Position numbers and translations under genes: made by a program. Below, one piece after another: positions 62,751-64,000 of a stretch of DNA of 64,000 nucleotides. This stretch comes from Diogma glabrata (lineage: Eukaryota > Arthropoda > Insecta > Diptera > Cylindrotomidae), in the NCBI GenBank assembly GCA_963693315.1, contig OY856187.1:383633711-383697710 (forward strand), in the 5' to 3' direction. The notes beneath the pieces are model-generated. The model did no database searches and was not told the DNA's origin. It saw only the letters and a list, made by a program, of their open reading frames with translations. How positions within the stretch are numbered: the stretch's first letter is position 1; each line of letters opens with the position of its first letter.

Positions 62751-64000
62751 TGAATCCAGGATGCCGATTATGAAATGCGATTCGCTTTGAAAGCGATTTT
62801 GCTTAATATGTTGTGTATGTGTATTAGTAACGATTTTGATCTAAAATCCATTACTTTTTTGTAAAACTACTATGTTTTTATAAATTATTTTTAAACAAAA
62901 ATTCGTTTGACGTTTCAACAGAATTGTTTGTTGTTAATTGTTTAACTTTTATAAAAATCGTTGTGTAATCTTTATATTGAGAATGAAAAGGCAGTTTGGT
63001 GATAAATTAGAGAAATTAAGAGAAGGTTGGCGTAGATTGAAGTTAGGACTATTAGTTTGAAGTGCAAATGATGTGTGCGAATGAAATATTGGTGATTTTT
63101 TGATATGTATCTGTTGTAGTTTCTGGAGAGTTCATCATTCTTTTCGAGTCAACGAAGTTTTGATACATCTTTTTATTTAAGGACTGGCAGAATTTGCCTA
63201 TATAGGAATTAGTGGATTATTTATTTTATAGATTGTTTTTTGTGTCTTGCAGTTTTTGTTCTTTGGCGTTAAATATTTAAGCTCAGGAAACATGTTTTGG
63301 TAATATAGGTTTCCTGTAAGAATATAATTTTGATTTTGTCTGCAGGAGTCAATCAAATATTTGATAGGTTATCCACGAAGATTAGGGAGGTATATACTAA
63401 GGGGGCGTTAGGCGTTAGTAGATCGAAACTTGATGGTAATGGGGAGACGACGGATTTGGGACGCTTTAGGAGTTAGGACAAAAGATTTTATTCCCCCGTG
63501 GTAAATTTGTTGATGTATTTGTCAATATGGTGTGCTGGGTAGAAATTTTTGGTCCTTGTAGTAATTCTTGTTAAGGAATTCTGTTTCAGACTTGCTTTCC
63601 AGTTTTTGGGAAACAATAACGGTGTTAAAGTAAATACTTGATAAAACCTCGTGTTGGCGTTTACTGATCAGTGAATACAAAAAGAGATTGAATGAATTAT
63701 GTTTCTTGAATTGAGAATAAGACCAATTCGATGGATGATAGAAAAATGTGACAGCATGTCTTGGATTTTTCTCAGAGAAAAACTCCATTTCTTTTATGTG
63801 TGTTTTGGACTGGATTAGGACCTTTATCGTCAAAGCCATTATTTTATTCAAAGTTTATCCGAAGTCTTTGGCAAATATGCTATCCACTGCACCACCGAGG
63901 CATTGTATGTGTGGTATAGAGTTATTTGGTGTATAACTCAAAGGAGGTATATGCTATCAATGAATGCACGCATATAATAACTAGCTTGCATCTGTAAAGA
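62751..64000. other. Stretch without a recognised gene
   Basis: A minus-strand open frame of 109 codons at 63522-63851 (FFYHPSNWSYSQFKKH) has somewhat coding-like composition, and adjacent minus-strand text is also fairly open. I do not recognise it and cannot exclude an old retroelement. The final 150 bases show nothing. Confidence 0.35.

Noticed and set aside
63522..63851. Minus-strand 109-codon frame considered as Penelope-like RT
   Set aside because: Some residues looked suggestive, but no RT motif (such as a catalytic Asp pair) could be placed; left unassigned.

Overview
This window is animal nuclear DNA, most probably from an insect. It is AT-rich, has long (TA)n microsatellites, a split exon with GT-AG signals, no operons, and a dense layering of retroelements of kinds common in arthropods. 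Only two stretches look like cellular genes: a broken copy of an uncharacterised protein family at 1-1048 and one exon of a nurim-like nuclear-envelope membrane protein at 5227-5620. Nearly everything else recognisable is transposon-derived and broken, or is tandem or simple repeat. I cannot name the species.

Layout. 1-8 kb: the pseudogene, a (TA)n array, a minus-strand exon-like ORF, a zone of hairpins and short direct repeats, the nurim-like exon, and a dispersed repeat family. 7.5-9 kb: two unrelated LINE tails. 10-14.4 kb: a heavily decayed LINE with endonuclease, RT and RNase H traces. 18.1-18.5 kb: a tandem repeat of about 140 bp. 20.4-23.2 kb (minus): a well preserved 5'-truncated LINE with one nonsense codon. 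25.4 kb: a second (TA)n. 27.2-28.5 kb: a heptanucleotide array. 31.4-35.7 kb (minus): a LINE with ORF1 and ORF2 bounded by a 27-bp target-site duplication. 38-39.2 kb: a decayed Ty3/gypsy pol. 41.5-45.14 kb: a Ty3/gypsy gag and pol with a canonical -1 frameshift heptamer, cut off inside RNase H. 45.1-45.5 kb: a 102-bp tandem repeat. 45.5-46.3 kb: the GIY-YIG end of a Penelope-like element with a candidate hammerhead ribozyme in its 3' UTR. 46.5-47.5 kb (minus): a LINE relic. 47.7-48.5 kb: a 303-bp satellite-like repeat. 49.3-50.75 kb: a large foldback element.

The best preserved structure is the nest at 51.0-60.5 kb. A LINE relic was split by a Ty3/gypsy element (Mag-like) with identical 183-bp LTRs and a 5-bp duplication GTATG. 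That element was in turn split inside its RT by a minus-strand CsRn1-like Ty3/gypsy element (471-bp 5' LTR, tRNA-Trp primer site, 4-bp duplication AATA) that has lost RNase H, integrase and nearly all of its 3' LTR. The order of insertion can be read directly.

I found no wholly new gene system. The observations most worth checking are the candidate hammerhead ribozyme, the two canonical frameshift heptamers, the foldback element, and the contrast between identical LTRs and a disabled integrase. Family and clade assignments rest on motif recognition by eye, without database searches.
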